From positions 78,431,751-78,495,750 of the forward strand of contig CM077596.1 of NCBI GenBank assembly GCA_039654915.1: a stretch of DNA of 64,000 nt, written 5' to 3'. Below, one piece after another: positions 35,026-46,120 of this stretch (position 1 is its first letter; every line of letters begins with the position of its first letter). A program made the position numbers and the translations under genes. The notes under the pieces were generated by a model. The model was not told where the DNA came from. It searched no databases and was given only the letters and a program-made list of their open reading frames with translations. The DNA comes from Aquilaria yunnanensis (taxonomy: Eukaryota; Streptophyta; Magnoliopsida; Malvales; Thymelaeaceae).

Positions 35026-35450
35026 TATATGTGTGTGTGTGTGTGTGTGTGTGTCTGTGTAGCTAGTTAGAATTAAATTTATACTTCCTTTTAAGTAACC
35101 CCAGAACGTAGTTTAGTATTCGTAATTTAGGTAGAAAAATCTCTCTTGTGATCTAGACTCTCGTACGGCGGCCAAATTTGCAGAGACTTACAGACGGAAA
35201 TCATCAGATCCGGCTGGTGGACATGGAGAACACAGATCCTTTTCCGTCCAAAGTTGCGCAACGCCCAGACAAGCAGTGACTGGTTCTTCTCCACTTCTTT
35301 CCCCACCGCAACGAAAACCTTCTCTTCCGTCGAACTCTCCCCCTCCCCCGTCGCAATTTCCCTCCGACTCGCGCCGACTTCTGGAGTTGATCTCACTTCA
35401 CGGAACTGCGGCGAGTCAACCTCTCTCACTGTACTCATCACCACAGCCAT
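29233..35450 (-). CDS. Usp / coiled-coil / protein kinase, PUB33-like paralogue lacking the U-box
   Basis: Nine exons: 35192-35450, 32823-32944, 32592-32731, 32385-32489, 31982-32288, 31651-31788, 31194-31331, 30372-30875 and 29233-29946. They total 2427 bp and encode 808 residues without interruption. The ATG at 35450 has a favourable context. Order: Usp domain (about 40-205, 'EEKVFVAVGKEV'), Ser-rich linker (to 311), coiled coil (312-510), kinase (about 516-790). The kinase signature is complete: 'GEGGYGSVYKG', VAIK, 'VHGDLKPAN', 'LADFGMC'. The frame stops about 15 residues after the kinase, exactly where relatives continue into the U-box, so it cannot be a U-box ligase. Exons 6 and 7 are both 138 bp with similar ends, absent as a pair in gene A; exon 7 arose by tandem duplication. 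Intron 1 (2.2 kb) holds microsatellites, a foldback MITE and a possible SINE. Likely a cytoplasmic receptor-like kinase; substrate unknown. Confidence 0.9.
30790..31680 (-). repeat. Tandem duplication inside gene B spanning exon-intron-exon
   Basis: The unit running from the 3' part of exon 6 through intron 6 to the 5' part of exon 7 (about 31260-31680) is repeated as 3' exon 7, intron 7 and 5' exon 8 (about 30790-31245). Protein ends match ('EKEAIEAIRQ' and 'EKEAIQAIHQ'; 'AQTSEDLYLKEQ' and 'GQTSKGMYLEER'). Introns also share CATTTGATTTTCTAGATGAC-like sequence. Boundaries are approximate. Confidence 0.7.
33408..33434. repeat. (AT)n microsatellite
   Basis: About 13 uninterrupted AT units in intron 1 of gene B. 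Confidence 0.95.
33501..33848. mobile_element. AT-rich foldback MITE in intron 1 of gene B
   Basis: Nearly the whole 348 bp is an imperfect inverted repeat: the left arm has CCAATTCATTTTAATTTAAG and TTATTTGAAAGCCAATATTA; the right arm read backwards has CAAATTCATTTTAACTTAAG and TCATTTGAAAGCAAATATTA. The same family recurs at about 63620-64000. No coding capacity. I could not define a target duplication. Confidence 0.65.
33955..33994. repeat. (ATT)n/(AGT)n compound microsatellite
   Basis: ATT units pass directly into AGT units within intron 1 of gene B. Confidence 0.9.
34788..34890 (+). mobile_element. Probable tRNA-derived SINE remnant in intron 1 of gene B
   Basis: GGTTTTGGGTTTAGCTAATC looks like a decayed pol III B-box region (GGTTCGAATCC type), preceded at tRNA-like spacing by an A-box-like stretch in GGAGCAGTACCACCTGATG. 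A short A-rich tail follows at about 34885. Ends are not defined. Confidence 0.35.
34987..35060. repeat. (AT)n(GT)n compound microsatellite near the start of intron 1 of gene B
   Basis: A short AT run passes into two GT blocks separated by TATAT. It lies about 130 bp downstream, in gene orientation, of the exon 1 donor at 35191. Confidence 0.95.
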
Positions 35451-35621
35451 CGCCTTCCTCGGTCCTCGGCCGATACTCGATTGATTTCAAAACTCGAGAT
35501 CGAAAAGGAGATAGCTAGCGATGGAGGTCATTTACACTTTTCAGAGAGCGATAATGATATGAAGAGGATTTTTAATTTGCAGAGGATAGGAAGGTATTGG
35601 TACGGCTGGTTGTGATCCGCT

Positions 35622-35632
35622 CATATATAAAG
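35622..35632 (-). promoter_or_regulatory. TATA box of gene B
   Basis: TTTATATATGA on the minus strand, about 175 bp upstream of the ATG at 35450. This would place transcription initiation near 35590-35600 and leave a 5' leader of roughly 145 bp. Confidence 0.55.
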
Positions 35633-36331
35633 GGATGTATTGGCCGCATCTCTGATGACAAGTCACTAGCGACAGAGTAGAGATGATTACTTGCATGGCG
35701 GGAAACGGTATAGGCTTAAGGCTTCCATTCCACTTCGTGATCTCCACCGCGAATCCTTCAACTTTAACATTTTAGTCTATTGAGCACTATAAGTCGTCAT
35801 TTTGATCTATCAAGTCCTTGTATTTGTTAAAGCTGGAATTCTTTCCCTTTTGTTTACTAATTTCGTAGCAAAGTGGAAGAATTTTCGAATCTCAATACTC
35901 CATTTGCCCCATAAACTTTTTCCACAAGAAAAAGTTCTTCATGTCTTACCTTTTCCATTTTTAAAATTAACAATTACGAGTAAATTAATAGTAAAACTGA
36001 TTACTTGTGTATTTTTTATATATAAATAGACGTAGATGATAGGAAAAAAAAAAAAACAAAGCGCAAATAAGAAGAGAAAGGAGCACATCAAGACTGTGTG
36101 GCCACGCGAAGGAGACTAGGTGGGGAGTCGATTAGACGCGGTTTACAGTATTTATTGTCCCATTAATTCCATTCCATTCATCCTGACGTAGAAACTTGTA
36201 TAATGCTTGCAATTTTTCCAACGGTCCCTTCCCGTTGGGTCGGACCAAGATTAGTTGACGTGTGGATCCTTTATTCTTGCTATATAGCTATGTTTGTCTC
36301 ACAAACAAACAATTTACAGTCTTTCAAGAGT

Positions 36332-37399
36332 GGGGTAAATTGCACTGCACGCGCTATTCCTAATCTTAAATTGTTGTTTTACTTTTAACCCTAATTTTCA
36401 CTTTGCACGTTATGTATCCTTAACCCGATTAAAATGTTTCATTTCAACTCAAAAGTAAATAGAATTCATTAAAATTGACAGGAAACGCTCCGATATCACT
36501 TAGCTAGTATCAGATTGTCCATACAGGCACAAAAAGTTAAATTGTTAAAATAAAAAAACCCCTCCCCGCCATCTCAGCCCTCTCTCAGCTATGGTTCTCC
36601 CATCCCTCTCGCCACCGCTATATCTCCACCTCCCACTCCCCGCCACCGTCTTTCTGCCTCCCTCTTGCCCTTCCTCTCGGCTCCATCTTGGCCCTCTCGC
36701 CTCCCCTCCCTACCACCGTCTCTCTTGGCCTCCCTCTCATTCGACCTCAATCGTTCGATCTTGTGAATCGGAGCCCAAATCAGAGTGCCTTTCGGATTGG
36801 CTACAGTGAGAATCGTGACGAAGATCGTGACGGAGATTGCAACTATTAGGGAGGGGATGCGGGAATTGGGAGTGGCTATTGCCATCTTTCCACCAATCGG
36901 GTGAGGCCATCATGATCTCCGTGACAAATCGAAGGTGGGTTTGGGTGAGCGACAATGGGAAGCGTGGCCAATTGCAATTTTGGGGAGAGTAGTGGAGAGG
37001 GAGCGAAGGGAGGGAGGTGAGAGGGCCAAGAGGGAACCAAGAGGAGTGGCAAGAGGAAGGGTGAGAAAGAGGTAGAAAGACGGCCCGGGGGGGGGGGGAG
37101 TGGGAGATGGAGAGATAGTGGCGACAAAAGGGATGGGAGAACCATGGCTGGGAGAGAGCTAAGATGGCAGGGAATGAGTTTTTTATTTTAACAATTCAAC
37201 TTTTTGTGCTTGCGTGGACAATTTGGTATTAGCTAGGCAATACCGTGGCATTTCCCATCAATTTTAACAAGTTCTGTCAACTCAGGGATTGAAATGAAAC
37301 GTGTTAATTGGGTTAGGGATACACAATGTGTAAATTAAAACTTATGGTTAGAAGTGAAACAACAACTAAAGATTAAGGGTAGTGCATGCAATTTACCTT
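36332..37399. mobile_element. 1.07-kb foldback element with GC-rich centre
   Basis: The outer arms pair over at least 250 bp: GGGGTAAATTGCACTGCACG at the left matches AGGTAAATTGCATGCACTAC read back from the right. The pairing continues into a CT/GA-rich GC-rich interior, so that minus 36876-37145 and plus 36591-36809 both begin 'MVLPSL' and share 'LHLPLP'. A G12 run lies at 37087-37098. The termini resemble those of MULE-type elements; no target duplication is clear and no transposase is present. Confidence 0.65.
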
Positions 37400-37662
37400 T
37401 GAAAAATGAGATGCACGCAAAGGGTGACTAATCAATAATTAATCAGGGCGGCCTTTTCTGTTCCGTTAGGAAATTTCCAAGCAATTGACTTGATGTAACC
37501 TTTGACCAAATATTGCAAAAACTTATCTAAACCAACAATATTATTACTAGATCCATTTTTAAGGTTAAACCTACTAACTTCTCAGTAAATTTAACATTTT
37601 TCTAGTATATATTACCAACGCTTAAAGCTTTACTCTCTGTTTTTTCTAATTTTTCAAGTTCC

Positions 37663-38111
37663 AGTTAGAATTTTCTCATATGTGAGCTATATTAATTGTG
37701 TGTATTTTCTATTTAATCGGATTAAAAACTGAAATTGGTCAAATAAAATATACATAGCCCACATAAAAATTGATCTATAGATAGGCTAGTGACTCCAAGT
37801 ATGATAAAATATATATGTTTATTTTAGTGTGGGTCAATAGAGTCCATGTGATTAATAATGGATAGACTTATGAGCTTCTATATAAATAGAGTACCAGGTC
37901 TCTTCCTTAGCCAAGTCATTAGGGAAAATTTTTTTCACTTATTGGAAGAGCCATCGACTGAAATAAGAGAGAAGACTTGTGCATTCATCGATCTTTTTTC
38001 CGTTGCGTTTATCGATAAAGTCTAAATCATGTCAAATGTTTTATTTATTCCAATTTAATTTGTGTGATCCATTCTCTCATGCATCATTTTGGTAGGCTAG
38101 AAATATTAACA
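37663..38111 (+). repeat. 5' LTR of the decayed copia element
   Basis: 449 bp beginning (AG)TTAGAATTTTCTCATATG and ending AAATATTAACA. It aligns throughout with 46747-46764 plus 50139-50575 at clearly reduced identity. Confidence 0.85.
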
Positions 38112-38607
38112 TGTGGTATCAAAACTTGTTACATAATCATAGAATACATGCAATTAAGTTGGGATTTTCTGATTATATAATTGATTGTTTGTTTTATATG
38201 ATCGGTGCTTGTCTCCTTGTATTTCTTGGGGTGCTTGTCTCCTTGTATTTTTTGGGTTAGTTTTGCTTTATTGCTTGTGTTGATAAAACAAAACTAAAGA
38301 AATCCATGGTCGAGCTTTAATGGGCTGGTAACTGGGATCTTGCCCAATCATATGTGTACGGTGGTGGTTACGGAGAGATGGCCTACTGAGGATTGTTTTT
38401 AGATTACTTTTGGGCGATTTTGTCGCTGGTTGCCATTAGAAACATGAAAGGAGAATCATGAAATTTAAATTTCCTAAGATTTGGAGTTGAAAATTGACTG
38501 ATTGTGTATTAAAGAAGGAAAAAAAAAATTTCCCCTAGGTTAATTACAGAGAATGCGAATTGGAGAAAAAGACTTAGATTGGCTTTTCCTTGACTTTTGG
38601 TTTAACA

Positions 38608-39094
38608 TAGTGGTGGAACCACGTTGGGGCATGGGGGTACTGCTGCCTCCTGAGAATTTCAAAATTTTATAAATATGAGATACTAATTTGATAATTTTAT
38701 AAAAAATTTAAGGATTAGATGTGAATTTTTTCCCCTTAAACTGGTTGAAGAATATGAAAAAGGTAAATACACCAGCAGTCCTAAATCTTTACTTTTTATT
38801 ACAAATTCTCCCTAACCTCTAAAATATTACATATCCATCCCAAACTATTCTTTCTCAACGTCTCTCTATCTGCTTCAGTGATTATTAATCAAAATAAAGT
38901 AACTATTTTATAATTTTTATATAGAATAGATATTATTTGAATACCATATACACCTAATAATTATTTAAATTTTTTTATAAAATTTAATTTTTATTAAATA
39001 ATTATTTATCTAATTTTTTTCTCTTAGGTTTTGGCCGTTGATCATCTCGCCTTCGCCTAGCCCTCCTGAGCCTAAAAACCTAGTTCCACCACTA
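38608..39094. mobile_element. hAT-type MITE inside the decayed copia element
   Basis: Perfect 12-bp TIRs TAGTGGTGGAAC / GTTCCACCACTA bound 487 bp. The flanks carry a perfect 8-bp duplication GTTTAACA (38600-38607, 39095-39102), the hAT signature. Non-coding. Confidence 0.88.
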
Positions 39095-40019
39095 GTTTAA
39101 CAACAACGTCATCCTCAAAGCTTGATCCTTGTGATGAGTTAGGCATTAAGTTTTTTTTTTTTTACTTTTTGTTCCTAAAAAATTGTTGTAAGTGCTTGTT
39201 AGCCATTAAATTTTTCTCCTCTGTAAATTTTGGTCCTTAGACTTTCATAATGAGCCTTGAAGTTGCTAATTTCATAAAAGTGACTCCAAACCTTTAATTA
39301 AAGCCACACTAGAATTCATTTTCATGCAATAAAGGTTAAATTCACTTTAATTGAAAAGGCATATATAGTCATAGTGCCTCATAAAGAAAAATCAAAGTAA
39401 ATATGCAAGATAAATATTTTTTAAATAGATCAAAAGGCGAGAGTAAATACAGCAACATATGACTAGGGAGAAATTGAAGTGAATTAATTCTCCCATTCGA
39501 TAAAGTCATATGAAAATTGAAATTGAACCCTGTGATTGTCGTTGATTAGGAAGGTAACATAAGGAATATCTTGTTGTGGGAGGGTTTTATGAGCTTCATT
39601 GAATTGTTGCCACCAAAGTAGTCAATTTGACAGGTCTTGTGAAATTCCGTTCTCATATGATTAAAGGTGTCTTTAGATTGAATGCATGGCTATTCTGCCC
39701 AAAGATGTTAACTGTGCATGAAGTTTAAAGATGAGGCACATATGATATATAATTTATGATTGACTTGTCTAAGCTGTCTATACACCCAAAAGTGGTAGAT
39801 TAATGGGGATAGAAAAATGTCCTTGAATCGTCATTATGTGTGAGAATTCGAAACTGCATGTTATGAATTATGCCCAAAGGTATTTTCATAGTAAAGTGCT
39901 TGAATTCTCAATGTTGATACTATTTGTGATTTTAAGCATCATGGCTACCTTATAAATTATTAATGTTTGCGTTTGGTTGATCTTTTCAATCACCTTTTCT
40001 ATTAACAACAACTTGGTTA

Positions 40020-40785
40020 CTATTGAATTGTTGATTGGCTCCAAGTTCGAAAAGTGGAAGCAAGATGTGGAATTTGCTTTCAAGATGGCATATGTGAATC
40101 TAGCCATGATCAATGATAAGCCTGCAAATTTTACTACCATAAGTAGTAATGAATAGAGGATGACTTATGTAGCTTAGGAGAAATCAAACTGTATGTGTTA
40201 TCTCTTGATAAAGAGGTCAATTCCTGAACACCTGCTTAGTGGTCTTTCTAAAACTAATATAGCCAAGGACTTCCTTAATTTTGTGTCCCAAATGTATATA
40301 GTGTCCTCCAATGCTAAGATAGGTACCCTCCTAATGAAACTTTACTTAATAAGGTATGGCGGAGTAAGTGGTATTAGAGAATACATCATTAAGATGGTCC
40401 ACCTTAAGAGTAGACTTAAGGTGCTCAACATTGTTATCCCTAATGCATGTATTATGCATCAAGCACTAAATACCCTTCTTGTGAAGTATGGGCTTCTTGT
40501 CACTACTTTTAACTCTTAGGACGAGGCTTAGGTGGTCAATGACCTCATCATCAGGTGCGTTGCTGAAGTGGAGAAGCTTAAAAGTGATAAGTCCCAAACT
40601 GCCTTATTTGCATCAGGTAAACACAACAAAAAGAAGAGTAAGAAGCCCAATTCTAATACTCCTAAGAATGTTCAGAATCAGGCTAATGGTTAGGCTAAAG
40701 GTGTGAGTGATCCAAATGTAGAAATTTAGAAATGTTTCTTCTGCAGGAAGAAAGGTCACTTTAAAGGTAATTGTCCTAAATTTAA
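40020..40785 (+). pseudogene. Copia gag pseudogene
   Basis: A broken frame gives copia gag features: 'FEKWKQDVEFAFKMAYVNLA' early, then a long alpha-helical capsid-like segment (40193-40519), then a zinc knuckle 'CFFCRKKGHFKGNC' near 40735-40776. In-frame TAG stops interrupt it at several points, including just before the knuckle. Confidence 0.75.
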
Positions 40786-41211
40786 AACTTGGTCAGCTAA
40801 GAATGAGCATAAAGGTAATGACTCTTTGGCTTTTGTTTTACATGAATCCAATTTTTCTATGACCTCATCCTGTTCCTAGTGGCTCAATAATAAAGCAACT
40901 ACTCATGTTCACTATAAAAAAACATGCATTTTCCAACTGCCAAATTTTCAATTCAATGAGCCATTGGAAAAAAAAAGGATGAATTTCCAATGGCTTGGCC
41001 ATTGGAAATTTTCAATGCATTGGGCCGTTAGAAATCCTCGCATTGGAAATTTTAGAATTTCAATTTTTAATGCGAATGGCGTTGAACATTTCCAACACGA
41101 GACTATTGGAAAAAGGTGCTACTGAACCAACAAATTTTACAATTTTAGAAAGTAAAGTAATATTTTGTTATAAATAATAATAATAATACTAGTAGTGGTG
41201 GGCAAGGAGGC

Positions 41212-41212
<1 letters not shown>

Positions 41213-41266
<54 letters not shown>
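41213..41266. repeat. (AAT)n microsatellite
   Basis: About 17 AAT units inside the CACTA-like element, followed by AGT units. Confidence 0.95.
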
Positions 41267-41267
<1 letters not shown>

Positions 41268-41854
41268 AGTAGTAGTAGTTGGCTCAATTAAGGAAATGGT
41301 GGGCGAGGAAGCTTAATTGATGGACGAGAGAGGCGTAGGATCTGCAGGCAGTGATGCTAAATCAATCAATGATGAAGGACAAGGTGATTGCCTCTGACAA
41401 TGTGGTGATAAGACAATTAATGACTCCGGTGACGAGGCAACAAGGGCAGAAGCAAGAAGGTCAAAGATGGGAAGCAAGAAGGTAGAATTGTCCCAGTTGT
41501 GCAAAATTGTTACTTATCTAAAAAACTGTGCAAAATCAAATGGTGCCTTCAATATGGGATAAAGAAACTAATAATGTGTGTGTGTGTACAAATATATATT
41601 ATATGTATACATCATATATATAACCCAACCCATACAAAAAAGCCCATTAGCCTAACCTAGGCAAACTAAATCTAACCCTAACCTTTCACAACCAATATAT
41701 ATCTCTCATCTTCCATCCCCTCACCATAGCCGCCTAGAATTTCTGTCTGTCTCACCTCTCTCATCCCCTTTGTCTCTCTCTCTTTTCTCATCTCTCTACT
41801 GAATCCCTCTCCTCGCTCATCCGCTTTCATCTGCCCATCATTCATCGTTCTCTA

Positions 41855-42060
41855 CTATTCTTCATAGTCTGAATCATTTTCCTCTATCCAAGTCATTCTC
41901 CGCCATTCTTTGCCATCCGAATCGTTCTCCTCTATCCGAGTCGTTTTTCGTTGCTTTCCGTCGTTCGAATCGTCTCCTTCATCCAAATCATTCTCATTGC
42001 TCTCCACCGTTTGAATCATTCTCCTCCCTTCTCTATCATCCACATCACCTCATCGCCATT
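41855..42060. repeat. Degenerate short tandem repeats, CGAATCGTTCTCC type
   Basis: Successive variants of CGAATCGTTCTCCTCTATC and CAAATCATTCTC recur every 30-45 bp within a CT-rich leader-like segment of the CACTA-like element. They give spurious Asp/Glu-rich frames on the minus strand. Confidence 0.6.
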
Positions 42061-42740
42061 CGCATCATCGGCCTCGCCTCCTTGTCGTTCGCCTCATTGG
42101 CCTTGTTGTTCGGTATCAAATCTTGTGTTTGATTGTGGATCTAGTTAGATGATGGTGAGATCTTCTAAATTTTGTAATGAATTTATTAATTGTATGTCTG
42201 GTGTTTTATTGTAGATCCATTCTATTTATTTTGTTTGAATCTTGTAATTTTTTTTAATATTACGAATTTTGTGATTTTTTATATTTTTTTAATCTTGTAA
42301 TTTTTTTTTAAAATCTTATGGATTTTATGATTTTGTCAATCTTTTATGATTTTTGAATCTTGTGAATTTCTTTATTTTGGTTAATTTTTTTAAATCAAGG
42401 GTTATTTATATATATATTTATTTATTTATTTATTTAAGACAAGTTTCCAACGGCTTGGCCATTGAAAATTTCCATCGACTTAAGCCGTTGGGAAAGTTTC
42501 GTTGGCCAGAGCCATTGGAAAAGTGGTTCATTCGTCAAAAAAATTTCTGTGATGATAGGTTGTTGGAAATTTTTACTAGCTCATATTCCAACGTGAAGGC
42601 CTTTGGAAATACTAACGGCCAATCCTTGAGCTGTTAGAAATTTTTTTCTAATGCATGATTTGCCAATGGCCCTGTTTCTAACAAACTCGCATTGGAAAAT
42701 CAAATTTTTGAATGTTTTCCATTTTTTTTTAGTAGTTGTT

Positions 42741-45700
42741 GCTTTTACTTTATAGGGTTCATAAGTAAGAGCAAACCAAATAAAAAGGAGTCAAGACTTA
42801 TTGTTGGTAATAATGAATAGGTGGATGTGGCATTCACAGGAGATATTTGTCTAAATTTAGATTCTAGATTTAGACTTATTTCGACTAACGCATTTTATGT
42901 ACCATCTTTTAGTTGGAATTTGGTCTCAATTTCTATGTTGGACAAGAATTGCTATGCTTTTGAGATTATGGATGATTTTATTAAATTACTCTTTGACTCA
43001 AAGCACATTAATAGTTGTTTTTTGTCCTCTGGCCTATATAGATTGTGTGTAACTCCAAATGATACTTATGCTACCTCATATAATGTTTAGAAAGTTGTCA
43101 CTAAAAGGCCTCTTATAAAGGAAAAATCTTCCATGTTGTGGCATAAAATATTCGGCCACATCTCTAGGAAAAATCTTCTATGTTGGACAAGAATGACTAT
43201 GCTTTTGAGATTATGGATGGTTTTGTTAAATTACTCTTTGACTCAAAGCACATTAATAGTTGTTTTTTGTCCTCTGGCCTATATAAATTGTGTTTGACTC
43301 CAAATGATACCTATGCTACCTCATATAATGTTTAGAAAGTTGTCACTAAATGGCCTCTTATAAAGGAAAAATCTTTCATGTTGTGGCATAAAGTACTCGG
43401 CCACATCTCTTGGGAAAAAGTATAAAAGCTGATAAAGGAAAAAATCCAACCTACTCTTGACTTTAGTGACCTAGAGACATGTGTTGATTGTTGTAGAGGC
43501 AAGTTGACCAAGATTAAGAAAAATGGAGTTACATGTAGCTCGGACCTCTTAAAAGTGATTCACACTAACATAAATGGACCATACTCACATACAATTTGTA
43601 ACTCTAAATATTTCATCACTTTTATTGATGAATATTCCCATTATAGTTACTTGTACTTGATTAAGGAAAAGTCTGAAACTCTTGACAAATTTAAGATCTT
43701 TAAGACTGAAATCGAAAAACAATTAGGAAAAGTTATCAAGATTCTAAGATCCGCCCAAAGAGGTAAGTATTATAGTAAACATAGGGACAGTGGACAAATT
43801 AAAAGCCCGTTTGTCAAATACTTAAAAAGTTATGGAATAATGGCTCAATTCACTATGCCATGGACTTCTGAACAAAATTGTGTGGCGAAAAAGTGAAATC
43901 ACATCTTAAAGGACATGATAAAGAGCATACAAAGTAGGAAAAATTTACTTGATTTTATCTAGGGTGAGGTTATCAAGACTATCTTGTATATCCTCAATCA
44001 AGTACCTAGTAAATCAGTGTAAAAAATGCATTTTGATTTGTGGACTAGTAGGAAACGCAGTTTGAACCACTTTCGAGTTTGGGGTTATCCTGTTGAAGTG
44101 AGATTGTACGATCCATTGGAAAATAAATTGCAACCTCATTCTACTTATTGCTATTTGGTTGGTTACCCTGAACATTTTAAAGGATATAGATTTTATCATA
44201 GATTTGGAAGTTCTACAATTTTGGAATTATAAACTGCTAAGTTTCTGGAGCATGATATGGTCGATAAAAGTGATCACTTTAAGACCATAAAAAATAATGT
44301 ACAAGCTAGTATAATTTGTGTTCCTCTGCCTATATAGTAAGAGACCATGAATCCTTTACCCGTGTTTGCTCCAATGAAGTAAGAACCTTTGCAATCATCG
44401 GTTGAAGAGATTCTTCCAGCACAGGATGCGGTGGCAGAGGTTTCACTTAAACGGTCTACAAGGGAAATGAGGTTTGCTATATCTTCAAATTATATGGTTT
44501 ATCTTGGTGAGAGTAATTATGACATTGGTCATGTAATCGATCCAGTGACTTTTTTAGAGGTTATATCTAGTTCTCAAAAGGATTTATGGTGGGCTATAAT
44601 GATGGATGGGATGCAATGTATGCAACACAATCAAGTGTAGGAGTTTGTTGAGAACTACCTAAAGGCTATAAACCCATTGGTAACCAATGGGTGTTCAAGA
44701 CTAAAATGGATCTTGATAGAAAGATTAAGAAGTTTAAAGCCAAACTGGTTGCCAAATGGTACTTTTAGAGAAAAGAAATTGACTATGTTGATTTGTTTTC
44801 TCCTATATCCTCTAAAGACTCAACTTAAGTCATTATGGCACTTATAGCTCATTATGATTTGGAGTTACGCCAGATGGACATTAAAACTGTCTTTCTAAAT
44901 GGGAACATGAAAAAATAAGCATATATGGAATAGCCCGAAGATTTTAAAGTAGCTAGTAAAGATCATATGGTATGTAAACTGTTAAAGTCTATTTATGGTA
45001 TGAAGCAAGCTTCCCGTTAATGATACCTAAAGTTTGATGAGGTAATCACCCCATTTGGTTTTTTGGAAAACCAAGTCAATAGATACATATACCACAAGGT
45101 CAGTGGGAGCAAAATTATCTTTCTAGTCCTTTATATGAATGATATTTGCTCGCAACAACTGACCTAGGCATGTTGCATGAGGTTAAGTAGCTTTTGTCTG
45201 GACAATTTGACATGAATGCCCGTGGTGAAACATCTTTTATTCTTGGAATTAAATCTACAGGGACAGTTCACGGAACTTGTTGAGTCTCTCTAAAAAATCA
45301 TACATTGAATGCATATTAAAACGATTCAATATACAATACAATAAACCTTGGAATGTGCCAATTGCTAAGGGTGAAAACTTGAGCTTGGCACAATGTCCTA
45401 GGAATGATTATGAGAAAGAATCTATGAATAATGTGCCATATGCTAGTGTTGTTGAAAGCCTGATATATGCTTAGGTTTGAACTAAACTGCATATCACATT
45501 TGTAGTAAGTCTCCAAAGAAGATACTTTTCAAATCTTAAGCATGACCATTAGGTTGTTGCAAAGAAGTCCTAAGATACTTAAAGGGAACCAAAGATTACA
45601 TGTTGAACTATAAAAGGGTTGAGAATTTGGAGTTGGTTGGTTATACTGATTCTAATTATCTCGGTTGCAAAGATGATAAAGAGTCCAGATCAATGTACAT

Positions 45701-46120
45701 TTTCATATTGGCATGTGGTGTAGTTTTATGGAAAAGTGTAAAACAAACACTTATGACATTTTCTACCACGTATGTTAAGTATATAGCATGTTTTGAAGCT
45801 TCTATACAAGCTACTTTGTTACAGAATCTCATTACTCAAATGTTTATTATAGATTACACAGCCATGCCTATTTTACTATACAATGATAATCTTAAGCAGT
45901 GCTATTTTGTAAGAATAATATAAGTATTTCTATGGCCAAGCATTTGGAAGTCAAATATGTGACTGTTAATGAACAAATAAGAAAAGGTGAAGTTGTAATA
46001 GAACGCATTGGGATTGAGTATATGATTGTTGATCCTCTAACCAAGGGACATCACTCTAGAAGTTTTAGGATCCATGTTACTAATATAGGATTAGTAAAGT
46101 CCTTTGATGCGCTTGGATAG
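42741..46120 (+). pseudogene. Copia pol pseudogene (protease to RNase H)
   Basis: Domains follow copia order but are broken. Protease tail and integrase zinc-finger region lie up to about 43500 ('LWHKVLGHISWEKV'). The integrase core at 43504-43896 has 'SAQRGKYY' where a DRGGE-type motif is expected, so the catalytic Asp is lost. Reverse transcriptase at about 44650-45150 has 'ELRQMDIKTVFLNG' and 'VLYMNDI' instead of YVDD. RNase H at about 45600-46120 has 'GYTDSNYLGCKDD' and 'DPLTKG'. Numerous stops and frameshifts. A 245-bp tandem duplication lies at 42931-43420. Confidence 0.85.
42931..43420 (+). repeat. 245-bp tandem duplication within the copia pol pseudogene
   Basis: 42931-43175 and 43176-43420 both start TTCTATGTTGGACAAGAAT and differ at a modest number of sites. 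The repeat doubles the segment encoding 'HINSCFLSSGLYRLC', so it arose after or during decay. Confidence 0.88.

Larger units (their letters stand above)
40910..42737. mobile_element. CACTA-like non-autonomous transposon
   Basis: It starts CACTATAAAAAAAC and ends TTTTTTTTTAGTAGTT, with GTT flanking each side (40907-40909, 42738-42740); the exact right end is ambiguous by three bases. Subterminal regions are full of direct and inverted copies of GGCCATTGGAAATTT-like motifs, as in CACTA elements. It splits the protease region of the decayed copia element ('KATTHV' upstream, then the downstream 'FISKSKPNKKE'). The interior has (AAT)n and a CT-rich segment, no transposase. Confidence 0.65.

Noticed and set aside
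35897..35960. Stowaway-like terminus CTCCATTTGCCCCATAAAC
   Set aside because: No matching inverted end or TA-bounded partner was found nearby, so it may be chance or a truncated remnant.
36589..37145. Pro/Leu/Ser-rich frames as a possible gene
   Set aside because: They are mirror images produced by a foldback element with a CT-rich core; no splice structure or family match.
41855..42148. Asp/Glu-rich minus-strand frame
   Set aside because: Derived from degenerate CGAATCGTTCTCC repeats in a CACTA-like element.
37663..46120. Second copia element as a functional retrotransposon
   Set aside because: Many stops, loss of the integrase and reverse-transcriptase catalytic residues, diverged LTRs and three insertions.
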